Source: Pseudomonadota bacterium (GTDB taxonomy: Bacteria > Pseudomonadota > Gammaproteobacteria > Xanthomonadales > Xanthomonadaceae). From it: a DNA stretch of 20,235 nucleotides. This document shows positions 1-8,131 of the stretch, in pieces. A program made the position numbers and the translations under genes. Under the pieces are notes generated by a model that was not told where the DNA came from, ran no database searches, and saw only the letters and a list, made by a program, of their open reading frames with translations. Positions within the stretch are counted from its first letter, which is position 1, and each line of letters opens with the position of its first letter. The stretch is from NCBI GenBank assembly GCA_023423605.1, contig JAFAFF010000076.1, forward strand, positions 1 through 20,235. The letters run 5' to 3'.

Positions 1-682
1 CGATGCCCTTGTCGAAGCCCTGGTAGGCCATGTCGATGAACGGGAACAGCTGGCGTTCCTTCAGCAGCCCGGCCACCTGCTTCCACTGCGCGACCGTCAG
101 ATCCGCACCGGTCGGGTTGTGGCAGCAGGCGTGCAGCAGCACCACGGTGCCCGGCTGCAGCCTGCCAAGGTCGGCCAGCATGCCGTCGAAGTCCACGCCA
201 TGGGTCTGCGGATCGAAATAGGTGTACTCCAGCACCTCGAAGCCGGCCGCGCCGAACACTGCGCGATGGTTTTCCCAGCTCGGATTGCTGATGGCGATGG
301 TGGCGTGCGGCAGCAGCCGGTGCAGCAGGTCCGCACCGATGCGCAGCGCACCGCTGCCGCCGATGGTCTGCGAGGTGGACACGCGCCCGGCAGCCAGCAA
401 CGGCGAATCCTTGCCGAACACCAGCTCGCGGGTGGCCTGGTTATAGGCCGGCAGGCCATCGATGGGCAGGTAACCGCGCGGTTTGGCTTCGGTGGCGAGC
501 TGCTGCTCGATCTGCCTGACGGCGCGCAGCAGCGGGATGCGGCCACTCTCGTCGTAGTAGATGCCCACGCCCAGGTTGACCTTGGTCGGACGGCTGTCGG
601 CGTTGTACGCCTCGGTCAGGCCCAGGATCGGGTCGCCCGGGACCAGTTCCACGTTTGCAAAGAAGGACACGGCGGTACTCAT
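1..682 (-). CDS. tyrB: Aromatic/aspartate aminotransferase, 3' end cut by the window
   Basis: PLP-dependent class I aminotransferase that exchanges the amino group between aspartate or aromatic amino acids and 2-oxoglutarate in the cytoplasm. The first 227 residues are visible from ATG at 682-680. Seen: the substrate-loop region NLGVGIYYDESGRIP near residues 36-50, the cofactor-stacking tryptophan in NPSWENH (W136), the PLP-binding asparagine in HACCHNPTG (N189) and the pyridine-nitrogen aspartate in FIDMAY (D217). These match AspC/TyrB motifs in order and spacing. The Schiff-base lysine lies beyond the window edge, so activity cannot be fully judged. The gene is divergent from the receptor gene at 832, with about 150 bp between them. 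TyrB versus AspC specificity cannot be decided from this fragment, so the symbol follows usual xanthomonad naming. Confidence 0.9.
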   Translation of the reverse strand, partial: MSTAVSFFANVELVPGDPILGLTEAYNADSRPTKVNLGVGIYYDESGRIPLLRAVRQIEQQLATEAKPRGYLPIDGLPAYNQATRELVFGKDSPLLAAGRVSTSQTIGGSGALRIGADLLHRLLPHATIAISNPSWENHRAVFGAAGFEVLEYTYFDPQTHGVDFDGMLADLGRLQPGTVVLLHACCHNPTGADLTVAQWKQVAGLLKERQLFPFIDMAYQGFDKGI

Positions 683-831
683 TCGGTAAGGGGGAGGAAG
701 AAAGCACGCGGCAGGATCGCGACCTCGCCGGCCGCAACCAGCCCATCGTAACAAAGGGGGCGCCGCAGGACTCGCTCCCGTCACATGGATGCGCCTAGGA
801 TGTCCGGTCGTACCCCCATCGTTGTTTGCGG

Positions 832-2955
832 ATGACCCTTCAGCCTGCTGTCCGCCGCCACCTGGCGGCTTGCCTGTGCGCCATGTTCCTGCCTGCCATC
901 GGCCACGCCCAGTCCGCGCCACCCCGGAACCTGGCGACCGTGGAGGTCCAGGCGGCCCGGGTCCAGGATGTCGACCCTTTCGCGCTGCCGGCCAGTTCGG
1001 ACACGGTATGGGTGGACGACGACCGTACCGGTGCACAGGCGCAGATCGCCGAAGCGCTGGCCGGGGTGGCCGGCGTGGTGGCCCGCGACCGCCAGAACCT
1101 GGCCCAGGACACCCAGCTTTCCATCCGCGGCTTCGGCGCGCGTTCCACCTTCGGCGTGCGTGGCGTGCGCGTGCTGGTCGATGGCGTGCCGGCCACCATG
1201 CCCGATGGCCAGGGCCAGCTGTCCCATGCCAGCCTGCTCGGTGCCGAGCGCATCGAGATACTGCGCGGACCGTTCTCCGCGCTGTACGGCAATTCCTCCG
1301 GTGGTGTACTGCAGGTGCAGACCGCGCCGGGACGCGCTGGTGACCCCTGGCGGCTGCGCATGAACGTGGGCGCGGACAACACCGTGAGCGTCGGTGCGCA
1401 GCTGCGCGGCGTACAGGGCCCGGTGGACTACAACATCGCCGCTAATCATTTCCGTACCGACGGCTGGCGCGATCACAGCCGCGCGCGCCGCGAATCGCTG
1501 AACGCACGCTTCGGCCTGGCGGTCGGCCAGGATCGGCTGGAGCTGCTGCTCAACCACCTGTATGCACCGGATGCGCAGGATCCGCTGGGGCTGACGCGTG
1601 CGCAGGTGGCCGCCGATCCTCGCCAGGCCACGGCGGTGGCGTACCAGTACAACACCCGTAAATCGGTGCGGCAGAGCCAGGCGGGCCTGGTGTACAGCGG
1701 CAACCGCGACCCCCACCGTTTCCGCCTGATGGCCTATGCCGGCCAGCGCGCCGTGACCCAGTTCCTTGCCATCCCGCCGGCACCGCAGGCCAATCCCCTG
1801 CACGCCGGCGGCGTGATCGACCTGGACGGCGATTACGGTGGGCTGGACGCGCGCTGGGGCTGGAAGGGCACGCTGGCCGGGCGCACGCTGGATGTCACCG
1901 CCGGCCTCAACGCCGACCGCCAGCGCCAGGACCGTACCGGTTACGAGAACTTCATCGGCGACACCGTGGGCGTACGTGGGCGGCTGCGCCGCGACCAGCG
2001 CGATACCGTGCAGAACGTGGATCAGTTCGCGCAGGCATGGTGGCGGTTGAACGAGCGCTGGTCGCTGCTGGCCGGCGCCCGGCACAGCGTGGTGCGCTTT
2101 CGTTCCGCTGACCGCTACATCGTTGCTGGCAATCCCGACGACAGCGGCAGCCGACGCTACCAGGCCACCACGCCGGTGGCCGGCGTCAGCGTTGCGGTGA
2201 CCCCTGCATGGCGGCTGCACGCGGCGGTGGGGCGTGGATTCGAAACGCCCACCTTCAATGAGCTCGGCTACCGCGCCGATGGGCAGGCCGGGCTGGCCCT
2301 GGATGTTCGTGCGGCGCGCAGCCGCAACATGGAAATCGGCAGCAAATGGCAGGCGCAGGATGGCAGCCGCCTGGACGTGACGGTATTCCGTGCCGATACC
2401 GAGGATGAACTGGCGGTAGCCAGCAATACCAATGGCCGCAGTACCTACCGCACCATCGGCCGTACCCGTCGCCAGGGCGCGGAGTTGTCGTGGCGGCAGC
2501 CACTGGCCACGGACCTGGAATTGCAGGTCGCCTGGACATGGCTGCAGGCGCAGGTGCGTACTGGTTACCTGGCCTGCGGCGGCAGCGGCTGCAGCGTGCC
2601 GAACACCCTGGTGGCGGCGGGCAGCCGACTGCCTGGCGTGCCCCGACAGCAGGCATCGGCCTGCCTGCAGTGGCAGCCGCGTGACTGGCAATGGGCTGCC
2701 GAGGTGGCGGCCAGCAGCGATACGGTGGTCAATGACCTGGGCAGCGAACGGGCACCAGGTCATGCCGTGATGAACGTCGAAGCCGGCCGGCGCTGGCGCC
2801 AGCGCAGTGGCGACCTGCGGGTCTTTGCGCGGGTGGACAACCTGCTGGACCAGCGTTACATCGGTTCGGTGATCGTCAACGATGGCAATGGACGGTATTA
2901 CGAACCCGGCCCGGACCGCACGGCCAGCGTGGGTGTGCAATGGTCATGGCGGTGA
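832..2955 (+). CDS. pqqU: TonB-dependent outer-membrane receptor, YncD/PqqU type
   Basis: Outer-membrane beta-barrel with N-terminal plug, powered by TonB, about 707 aa. A signal peptide ends near GHAQ (residues 1-27). The plug has LSIRGFGARSTFGVRG and VDGVPATMPDGQGQ, followed by EILRGPFSALYGNSSGG. Barrel segments include GRGFETPTFNELGYRADGQ, GRTRRQGAEL and, at the C-terminus, GSVIVNDGNGRYYEPGP. From memory these segments match E. coli YncD closely along its whole length, including a cysteine pair in an outer loop (C582 and C587). YncD has been renamed PqqU because it imports pyrroloquinoline quinone; PQQ as substrate here is inferred from that similarity. ATG at 832 is preferred over TTG at 826. 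No PQQ-dependent dehydrogenase or PQQ synthesis gene is visible nearby. A strong hairpin lies 50 bp after the stop. Confidence 0.88.
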   Translation: MTLQPAVRRHLAACLCAMFLPAIGHAQSAPPRNLATVEVQAARVQDVDPFALPASSDTVWVDDDRTGAQAQIAEALAGVAGVVARDRQNLAQDTQLSIRGFGARSTFGVRGVRVLVDGVPATMPDGQGQLSHASLLGAERIEILRGPFSALYGNSSGGVLQVQTAPGRAGDPWRLRMNVGADNTVSVGAQLRGVQGPVDYNIAANHFRTDGWRDHSRARRESLNARFGLAVGQDRLELLLNHLYAPDAQDPLGLTRAQVAADPRQATAVAYQYNTRKSVRQSQAGLVYSGNRDPHRFRLMAYAGQRAVTQFLAIPPAPQANPLHAGGVIDLDGDYGGLDARWGWKGTLAGRTLDVTAGLNADRQRQDRTGYENFIGDTVGVRGRLRRDQRDTVQNVDQFAQAWWRLNERWSLLAGARHSVVRFRSADRYIVAGNPDDSGSRRYQATTPVAGVSVAVTPAWRLHAAVGRGFETPTFNELGYRADGQAGLALDVRAARSRNMEIGSKWQAQDGSRLDVTVFRADTEDELAVASNTNGRSTYRTIGRTRRQGAELSWRQPLATDLELQVAWTWLQAQVRTGYLACGGSGCSVPNTLVAAGSRLPGVPRQQASACLQWQPRDWQWAAEVAASSDTVVNDLGSERAPGHAVMNVEAGRRWRQRSGDLRVFARVDNLLDQRYIGSVIVNDGNGRYYEPGPDRTASVGVQWSWR

Positions 2956-3004
2956 AGCCGGCAAACCCGTGACTGCGCTGGACGGGCGATTGGACGGGCG
3001 ATAA

Positions 3005-3023
3005 CGCCGGCCTCTGGCCGGCG
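3005..3023 (+). terminator. Hairpin after the PqqU-type receptor gene, possible terminator
   Basis: Perfect 8-bp inverted repeat CGCCGGCC / GGCCGGCG with a 3-base TCT loop, 50 bp after the receptor stop codon. The bases after it are only modestly T-rich (TTGTTGTTGG). It may be a rho-independent terminator, a degenerate SMAG-type palindrome, or both, since such elements often sit just after genes in Stenotrophomonas. Confidence 0.5.
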
Positions 3024-3054
3024 ACCTCGATTGTTGTTGGGCCAGGCTTGCGTC

Positions 3055-3077
3055 TGCGGGGCAGAGCCCGGCACTAC
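3055..3077 (-). repeat. SMAG-like (GTAG-ended) short palindrome
   Basis: Read on the minus strand, the element starts with GTAG and then folds as TGCCGGGC-TCT-GCCCCGCA, seven pairs with one mismatch. A GTAG tetranucleotide next to a GC-rich stem-loop of about 23 bp is the definition of the SMAG repeats abundant in S. maltophilia. It sits in the convergent gap between the receptor gene and the small minus-strand gene. The family assignment is from memory. Confidence 0.5.
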
Positions 3078-3107
3078 GCAGGCCTGCCCCGGCATTACGC
3101 AGGCCTG
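3067..3107. repeat. Two-copy 21-bp tandem repeat
   Basis: CCCGGCACTACGCAGGCCTG (3067-3086) is followed after one base by a copy (3088-3107) differing at a single position (C to T). The second copy ends about 10 bp before the stop codon of the minus-strand gene at 3117. The first copy overlaps the SMAG-like palindrome, so this looks like local duplication of a repeat edge. Confidence 0.8.
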
Positions 3108-3116
3108 GCGGTGTCG

Positions 3117-3494
<378 letters not shown>

Positions 3495-3615
3495 CTACTA
3501 CAGCGCCATCCAGGTAAAGCCGTTGCGAATCCCGCGTCATGAACATGCCAGTCACAGCCCACTAACCTGCCCGCCGGTAAACCTTGCCTCCCGCCCATCC
3601 TGCTGGAGCCTTGCC

Positions 3616-4014
3616 ATGCCCCGCCTGGATCGACCCACTCCGCGCGTGTTCAGCGCACTGGCCAACCCTTTCGCCGGCGCCGCCCAGCATCGTGCCCGCC
3701 GTGTCGTGCACGAAGATCCACAGGAAGTGGCGCAGGATTACGTACAGTACATGCTCAGTGATCATGAGCGACGACGTGGCCACGGCCGTCGAAGCTGGGG
3801 TGATCTCTGCCCGGCCTATGCGTTCGCGTTGAGTACCCATGCCGCGGATTGGCCGCGGGGCGGCGACGAGAGCACCGAACAGGCCCTGGCAGCGCATTGG
3901 GAGCAGGTGCGCGGGGCCTCCCGGCTGTCCTGGCCGCAGGCGCGCGACGTGGTGGAGGACGCTTGGCTGGCACTGGACCACATGCCTGCGACGGCGGTGC
4001 GTTCGCTGCTCTAG
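3616..4014 (+). CDS. Hypothetical 132-aa protein upstream of ku-ligD
   Basis: The open frame continues upstream of 3616, but there it would run antisense over the gene at 3117-3473. ATG at 3616 has a GGAG Shine-Dalgarno sequence about 8 bases before it and is the sensible start. The product is soluble, without signal peptide or membrane segment. The N-terminus is basic and Pro-rich. Residues about 30-60 read VVHEDPQEVAQDYVQYMLSD and then an Arg/His-rich stretch. The C-terminal half looks helical, with several Trp residues (SWGDLCP, HWEQV, DAWLALDHMP). I do not recognise the family. It ends 107 bp before ku on the same strand, so it could share regulation with the repair genes, although a possible hairpin lies in between. 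Confidence 0.65.
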   Translation: MPRLDRPTPRVFSALANPFAGAAQHRARRVVHEDPQEVAQDYVQYMLSDHERRRGHGRRSWGDLCPAYAFALSTHAADWPRGGDESTEQALAAHWEQVRGASRLSWPQARDVVEDAWLALDHMPATAVRSLL

Positions 4015-4042
4015 TGCTGCGCCGGGAAACCGGGGTGGTCTC

Positions 4043-4080
4043 CCGCCGTGCACGCCGTGGACACGGGCGTTTCACGGCGG
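4043..4080 (+). terminator. Inverted repeat between the hypothetical gene and ku
   Basis: Eight-base arms CCGCCGTG (4043-4050) and CACGGCGG (4073-4080) are separated by 22 bases, about 30 bp after the upstream stop and 42 bp before the ku start. It may be a weak terminator or a structured ku leader. There is no T-tract, and GC-rich DNA yields such pairs by chance. Confidence 0.25.
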
Positions 4081-4121
4081 CGCGCCGAAGCTGGTCGTCC
4101 CCTGACACCCGGTGAGCGCCC

Positions 4122-5081
4122 ATGGCCCGCCCGATCTGGACCGGTACCCTTTCCTTCGGCCTGCTCAACGTGCCGGTATCGCTGATGTCGGGCGAACGCC
4201 GTACCGACCTGCAGTTCCGCATGCTCGATTCCCGTGATCGCAAGCCGATCCGCTTTGAACGCGTCAATGCTGATACCGGCGAGGAAGTGCCGTGGAAGGA
4301 CATCGTCAAGGCATTCGAGTACGACAAGGGCAGCTATGTGGTGCTGGAAGAGGACGACATCCGTTCGGCCGCGCCGGAAAGCCATGAGACGGTGGAGGTG
4401 GAATCGTTCGTCGATGCAGCCCGCATCGACCCGCGCTACTTCGAGAAACCCTATCTGCTGGTGCCGGGCAAGAAGGCCGAGAAGGGCTATGTGCTGCTGC
4501 GCGAAACACTGCGCCGCACCGGCAAGGTCGGCATCGCCCGGGTGGTGGTACGCACGCGCGAATACCTGTGTGCGGTGATGCCCAACGAAGATGCGCTGGT
4601 GCTGATGATCCTGCGCTACCCACAGGAGCTGGTGGATCCGGAAGAGTACCGGTTGCCGGGTGGCAGCCTGTCCGACTACCGGATCAGCAGCAGGGAAACG
4701 GCGATGGCCGAGCAGCTGATCCAGTCCATGGCCGGCGAATGGGATCCGTCGCAGTACCACGATGAGTTCCGTGAACGCCTGCAGGGCATCCTGACCCGAC
4801 GCATCAAGCAGAAGGGCGGCACCACCACGGTGGAGGAAGAGCCGGTACCGCGCGAGGATGCGGCCACCAACGTGGTGGATTTCATGTCCCTGCTGCAGAA
4901 GAGCCTGGACGCCAATACGCGTACGCCGGCGAAGAAGGCCGCCGGCCGGACGACACGCAAGGCACCGGCCCGGCCTGCCAGGACGACGGCGAAGAAGAAC
5001 GCGAAACCGGCAAAGAAGGCGGCGAAGAAGGCACCGGCCAAGGCCGCGAAGAAGACTACCGCGCAACGCAGGGCGGGGTGA
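4122..5081 (+). CDS. ku: Ku, DNA end-binding protein of bacterial NHEJ
   Basis: Homodimeric ring protein that threads onto DNA double-strand ends and recruits LigD. The 319-aa product opens with ARPIWTGTLSFGLLNVPVSL, the classic bacterial Ku N-terminus. It continues with the core segments YDKGSYVVLEEDD, FVDAARIDPRYFEKPYLLVPGKK, GKVGIARVVVRTREYL and RETAMAEQLIQSM. Residues from about 266 to the end form a repetitive Lys/Ala/Pro tail (PAKKAAKKAPAKAAKK type). Such basic tails in known Ku proteins bind DNA and support LigD stimulation; this tail is longer than in minimal Ku proteins. ATG at 4122 has GGTGAG upstream. The stop is followed after 3 bases by ligD, so the two are one operon and probably translationally coupled. 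Confidence 0.97.
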   Translation: MARPIWTGTLSFGLLNVPVSLMSGERRTDLQFRMLDSRDRKPIRFERVNADTGEEVPWKDIVKAFEYDKGSYVVLEEDDIRSAAPESHETVEVESFVDAARIDPRYFEKPYLLVPGKKAEKGYVLLRETLRRTGKVGIARVVVRTREYLCAVMPNEDALVLMILRYPQELVDPEEYRLPGGSLSDYRISSRETAMAEQLIQSMAGEWDPSQYHDEFRERLQGILTRRIKQKGGTTTVEEEPVPREDAATNVVDFMSLLQKSLDANTRTPAKKAAGRTTRKAPARPARTTAKKNAKPAKKAAKKAPAKAAKKTTAQRRAG

Positions 5082-5084
5082 CCG

Positions 5085-7643
5085 ATGTCGCTGCAGCAGT
5101 ATCGCCGCAAACGCAGGCTGGGGGCCGGCACGGCGGGCACGCCGGAACCGGACGACGTGCCCGTGCCTGGCAATCCGGACCGGCGCCCGATCTTCGTGGT
5201 GCAACTGCACCATGCCAGTCATCGCCACTACGATTTCCGGCTGGAGATGGATGGCGTACTGAAGAGCTGGGCGGTACCGAAGGGGCCCTCGCTGCGGGTC
5301 GGCGAGAAGCGTCTGGCGGTGGAAGTGGAGGACCATCCACTGTCCTACGCGTCCTTCGAAGGCGATATCCCGGCAGGCCATTACGGCGCAGGCCACGTGG
5401 ATGTCTACGACCAGGGCCTCTGGGCCTGCGATGGCGATCCGCTGCAGGCGCTTGCCGCCGGCAAACTGGACTTCGTGCTGCACGGCAAGCGCCTGACAGG
5501 CGGCTGGAAGCTGGTGCGAACGGCCCTGAAGGGCCGTCAGCCGCAATGGCTGCTGATCAAGCGCGATGACGATGCGGCCCGCGATGCGGAGGCTGACGAC
5601 CTGCTGGCAGACGCATCCGGTGCGGGCGGTGGCGCGGCGGGCAGGGTGAACAAGGCCACACGGAAGGCGGTGAGCAAGCGCCCGCGCAGCGCCGTCGGCA
5701 GCGTGCCTGCCGGCCGCAGGAATGAGCACCGCTGGCACGCACGCGCGCTGGCGCTGCAAGGTGCACGCGACCGCCCTTATCCGCATGAGTATGCGCCGCA
5801 GCTGACCGATCATCGTGCCGTCGCGCCGAGTGGTGGACAGTGGCTGCATGAGATCAAATGGGATGGCTACCGGCTGCTCGCGGACCTGGCCGATGGCCAG
5901 GTGACGCTGCGTTCGCGCAACGGCCTGGACTGGAGCGGCGATTTTCCGGAAGTCACCCGCGCCATCGCCGCACTGCCGGTGCGGGACGCGCGCCTGGATG
6001 GCGAGCTGGTGGTGCTGGACGCGGACGGCCGCAGTGACTTCGCGGCCCTGCAACGCGTCATCGATGGCAGTTCGAAACAGCCCCTGCGGTATCTGGTGTT
6101 CGACATGCCGGGCGTGGCCGGTGTGGACATCAGCCAGGCGCCGCTGCAGCAGCGCAAGGCACTGCTGAAGCAGCTGCTGGGCGACAAGGTCGGTACGCTG
6201 GCCTGGAGCGATCACGTGGTCGGCCACGGCCCGGAGGTCTTTACCGCCAGCGGCAAGGCAGGCTTCGAAGGCATCGTCAGCAAGCGCCTGGACGCCGCCT
6301 ACGAAAATCGTCGTGCGCGTTCGTGGGTGAAGGTCAAACATGAGGACAGCGATGAATTCCTGATCGTCGGGCATACCCCGCCGAAAGGGGCGCGACAGGG
6401 ATTCGGATCGTTGCTGCTGGCGACCCCGGAAGGTTCCGGCCTGCGTTACGTGGGCCGCGTCGGCACCGGCTTCGATGACGAAAGGCTGCGCGCGCTGACG
6501 GCCGCATTGCAGGACCTGGCGGTGAAAAAGCCGCCGGTGGAATTGCCGGACCATGTTCCGTTCCGGGCAGCGAGCGTGCGCTGGGTGAAGCCCACCCTGG
6601 TCGCGGAGGTCGCCTTCCGGGGCTGGGGCAAGGAAGGACTGCTGCGCCAGGCCAGCTTCAAGCGGCTGCGCAGCGACAAATCGGCGCGCGACCTGGGCGT
6701 CGGGACGAAGGCCACGGCGGCCGCAGCGCCGCCATCGCGCACTCGGGCTGCCAGGGCAGCGTCGCCATCGAACGCTGGCGCGGAGGTGGCCGTGAGCCAT
6801 CCCGAGCGCGTGGTCTATCCGGCGTTGAAGCTGCGCAAGGGTGATGTGGCGGCGTACTACCACCAGATGGCGCCTTGGATCCTGCCGGAGATCGCCGGCA
6901 GGCCGCTGTCCTTGCTGCGCTGTCCGGATGGCGTCGGCAAGGCGTGCTTCTTCCAGAAACACCACGGCCAGGGCCTGGGCGACGCCGTGCACGCGGTGCC
7001 GCTGCGGCAGAAGAGCGGTACCGAAGATTACCTGTACATCGACGATGAAAGGGGCCTGCTGCAGCTGGTGCAGATGAATACCTTGGAGCTGCATCCCTGG
7101 GGTGCCACGGTTGCCGATCCCGAGCATGCCGATCGCCTGGTATTCGATCTGGACCCCGGTGAAGGTATCAGCTGGACGCAGATCAAGGCTGCTGCCCGCG
7201 ATGTGCGCGCCCACCTGCGTCAGGCAGGGCTGGAAAGTTTCGTGCGGCTCTCCGGGGGCAAGGGCCTGCACGTGGTGGCACCGCTGCGGCCGGCCGCACC
7301 CTGGGACCGGGCCAAGGCGTTCTGCGAAGCGTTCGCCCAGGCCATGGCCATGCGTGCGCCGGACTGTTACGTGGCCACCATGAGCAAGGCGCGGCGCAAG
7401 GGCGTGATCTTCATCGACTGGCTGCGCAATGCGCGTGGTGCCACCAGCGTCTGTTCCTGGTCGCTGCGGGCGCGGGAAAGCGCCGGCGTGGCCGTGCCAC
7501 TGCGCTGGGAAGAGCTGGCGCGGGTGCCGGCCGCCGACGCCTTTGCGCTGGACAAGGCGATGGCGCGGGCCAGACGCCTGAAGCAGGCGCCATGGGCCGG
7601 CATCGAAACGCTGCGCCAGACGTTGCCGGACTTCGACCGCTGA
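5085..7643 (+). CDS. ligD: LigD, three-domain NHEJ DNA ligase (phosphoesterase-ligase-polymerase)
   Basis: ATP-dependent end-joining enzyme of 852 aa working with Ku. The 3'-phosphoesterase domain (about 1-165) carries H42, H48, D50, R52, H84 and Y88, the same residue numbers I recall for the Pseudomonas aeruginosa enzyme. A basic Gly/Ala/Arg linker (about 170-225) follows. The ligase domain (about 230-540) has the adenylated lysine in EIKWDGYRL (K258), EGIVSKRLDA and WVKVKH. A second Ala-rich linker leads to the polymerase/primase domain (about 565-845) with the metal-binding pair in VFDLDPG (D688, D690), H729 in SGGKGLHV and the third carboxylate in FIDW (D778). No active-site loss is apparent. 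The domain order is the pseudomonad type, unlike mycobacterial polymerase-first LigD. It is convergent with the membrane-protein gene ending at 7665. Confidence 0.97.
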   Translation: MSLQQYRRKRRLGAGTAGTPEPDDVPVPGNPDRRPIFVVQLHHASHRHYDFRLEMDGVLKSWAVPKGPSLRVGEKRLAVEVEDHPLSYASFEGDIPAGHYGAGHVDVYDQGLWACDGDPLQALAAGKLDFVLHGKRLTGGWKLVRTALKGRQPQWLLIKRDDDAARDAEADDLLADASGAGGGAAGRVNKATRKAVSKRPRSAVGSVPAGRRNEHRWHARALALQGARDRPYPHEYAPQLTDHRAVAPSGGQWLHEIKWDGYRLLADLADGQVTLRSRNGLDWSGDFPEVTRAIAALPVRDARLDGELVVLDADGRSDFAALQRVIDGSSKQPLRYLVFDMPGVAGVDISQAPLQQRKALLKQLLGDKVGTLAWSDHVVGHGPEVFTASGKAGFEGIVSKRLDAAYENRRARSWVKVKHEDSDEFLIVGHTPPKGARQGFGSLLLATPEGSGLRYVGRVGTGFDDERLRALTAALQDLAVKKPPVELPDHVPFRAASVRWVKPTLVAEVAFRGWGKEGLLRQASFKRLRSDKSARDLGVGTKATAAAAPPSRTRAARAASPSNAGAEVAVSHPERVVYPALKLRKGDVAAYYHQMAPWILPEIAGRPLSLLRCPDGVGKACFFQKHHGQGLGDAVHAVPLRQKSGTEDYLYIDDERGLLQLVQMNTLELHPWGATVADPEHADRLVFDLDPGEGISWTQIKAAARDVRAHLRQAGLESFVRLSGGKGLHVVAPLRPAAPWDRAKAFCEAFAQAMAMRAPDCYVATMSKARRKGVIFIDWLRNARGATSVCSWSLRARESAGVAVPLRWEELARVPAADAFALDKAMARARRLKQAPWAGIETLRQTLPDFDR

Positions 7644-7664
7644 CGAGGCCAGCGGCCTGCCGGA

Positions 7665-8045
7665 TCACCGGGATGCGGGCCTGCCGATGCGCAGGCCGAC
7701 GGCGGCCTGTACCGGCAGCGACGCCAGCAGCGCGCCGACGAACCAGCGGGGGAAGTCGTTGCCCATGTCCCACACCGCCCACAGTGATGCGGTGGTGATC
7801 AGGCCGGCCATGGCCATGCCATGCACGGATGGCAAGGCCGGCGCGTAACGGCTGGCAAAGCCGATCGCCGCGATGCCACCGAGCACGGTGAACACCAGGT
7901 CCCAGCCGAGCTGTGCCGTGCTGTCCGGATGCAGGCCGACCAATGCCGGCAACCAGCTGGCCACGGTGGTCACCAGGGCCAGTGCGAGCAGCCCACCGAC
8001 GAAGGCCAGCAGGGAAAGGAAAGCGGTCTTGAGCATGCCGGGCAT
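7665..8045 (-). CDS. Small integral membrane protein, four predicted helices
   Basis: A 126-aa protein (from ATG at 8045) that is hydrophobic almost throughout. Four likely membrane helices are visible: LLAFVGGLLALALVTTVASW, a segment around LVFTVLGGIAAIGFA, a segment around GMAMAGLITTASLWAVW, and WFVGALLASLPVQAAVGLRI. A short polar tail (GRPASR) follows. A second in-frame ATG at 8036 would drop only three residues. Neither start has a clear Shine-Dalgarno sequence, and the frame stays open further upstream, so the start is uncertain. I do not recognise the family. It lies between ligD, convergent and 21 bp away, and eda, on the same strand. A hairpin after eda argues against co-transcription with eda. 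Confidence 0.65.
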   Translation of the reverse strand: MPGMLKTAFLSLLAFVGGLLALALVTTVASWLPALVGLHPDSTAQLGWDLVFTVLGGIAAIGFASRYAPALPSVHGMAMAGLITTASLWAVWDMGNDFPRWFVGALLASLPVQAAVGLRIGRPASR

Positions 8046-8105
8046 GGGCCCATTGTAGGGCCCGCGATTGCGTAGCGACGATCGCTGACGGTCGATACGG
8101 CCATG

Positions 8106-8122
8106 GCCGGGCGGCGCCCGGC
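8106..8122 (-). terminator. Hairpin just after eda, possible terminator
   Basis: GCCGGGC and GCCCGGC pair perfectly around a 3-base loop, about 10 bases past the eda stop codon. No T-tract follows on the minus strand, so intrinsic termination would be weak. It may instead protect the transcript 3' end. Confidence 0.4.
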
Positions 8123-8131
8123 GTCGGATGT

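Noticed and set aside
683..831. Promoter or Fur-type box between the aminotransferase and PqqU-type receptor genes
   Set aside because: TACGAT on the minus strand could be a -10 element, but no convincing -35 partner or iron-box dyad was found.
781..2940. 719-aa antisense open frame over the PqqU-type receptor gene
   Set aside because: Another GC-driven shadow without motif or ribosome binding site support.
4011..7271. 1086-aa antisense open frame over ku-ligD
   Set aside because: Sense ku and ligD are unmistakable, and the antisense product shows no recognisable motif.
7646..7658. Small hairpin AGGCC-AGC-GGCCT between ligD and the membrane-protein gene
   Set aside because: Only five pairs with no T-tract; too weak to call a terminator in such GC-rich DNA.
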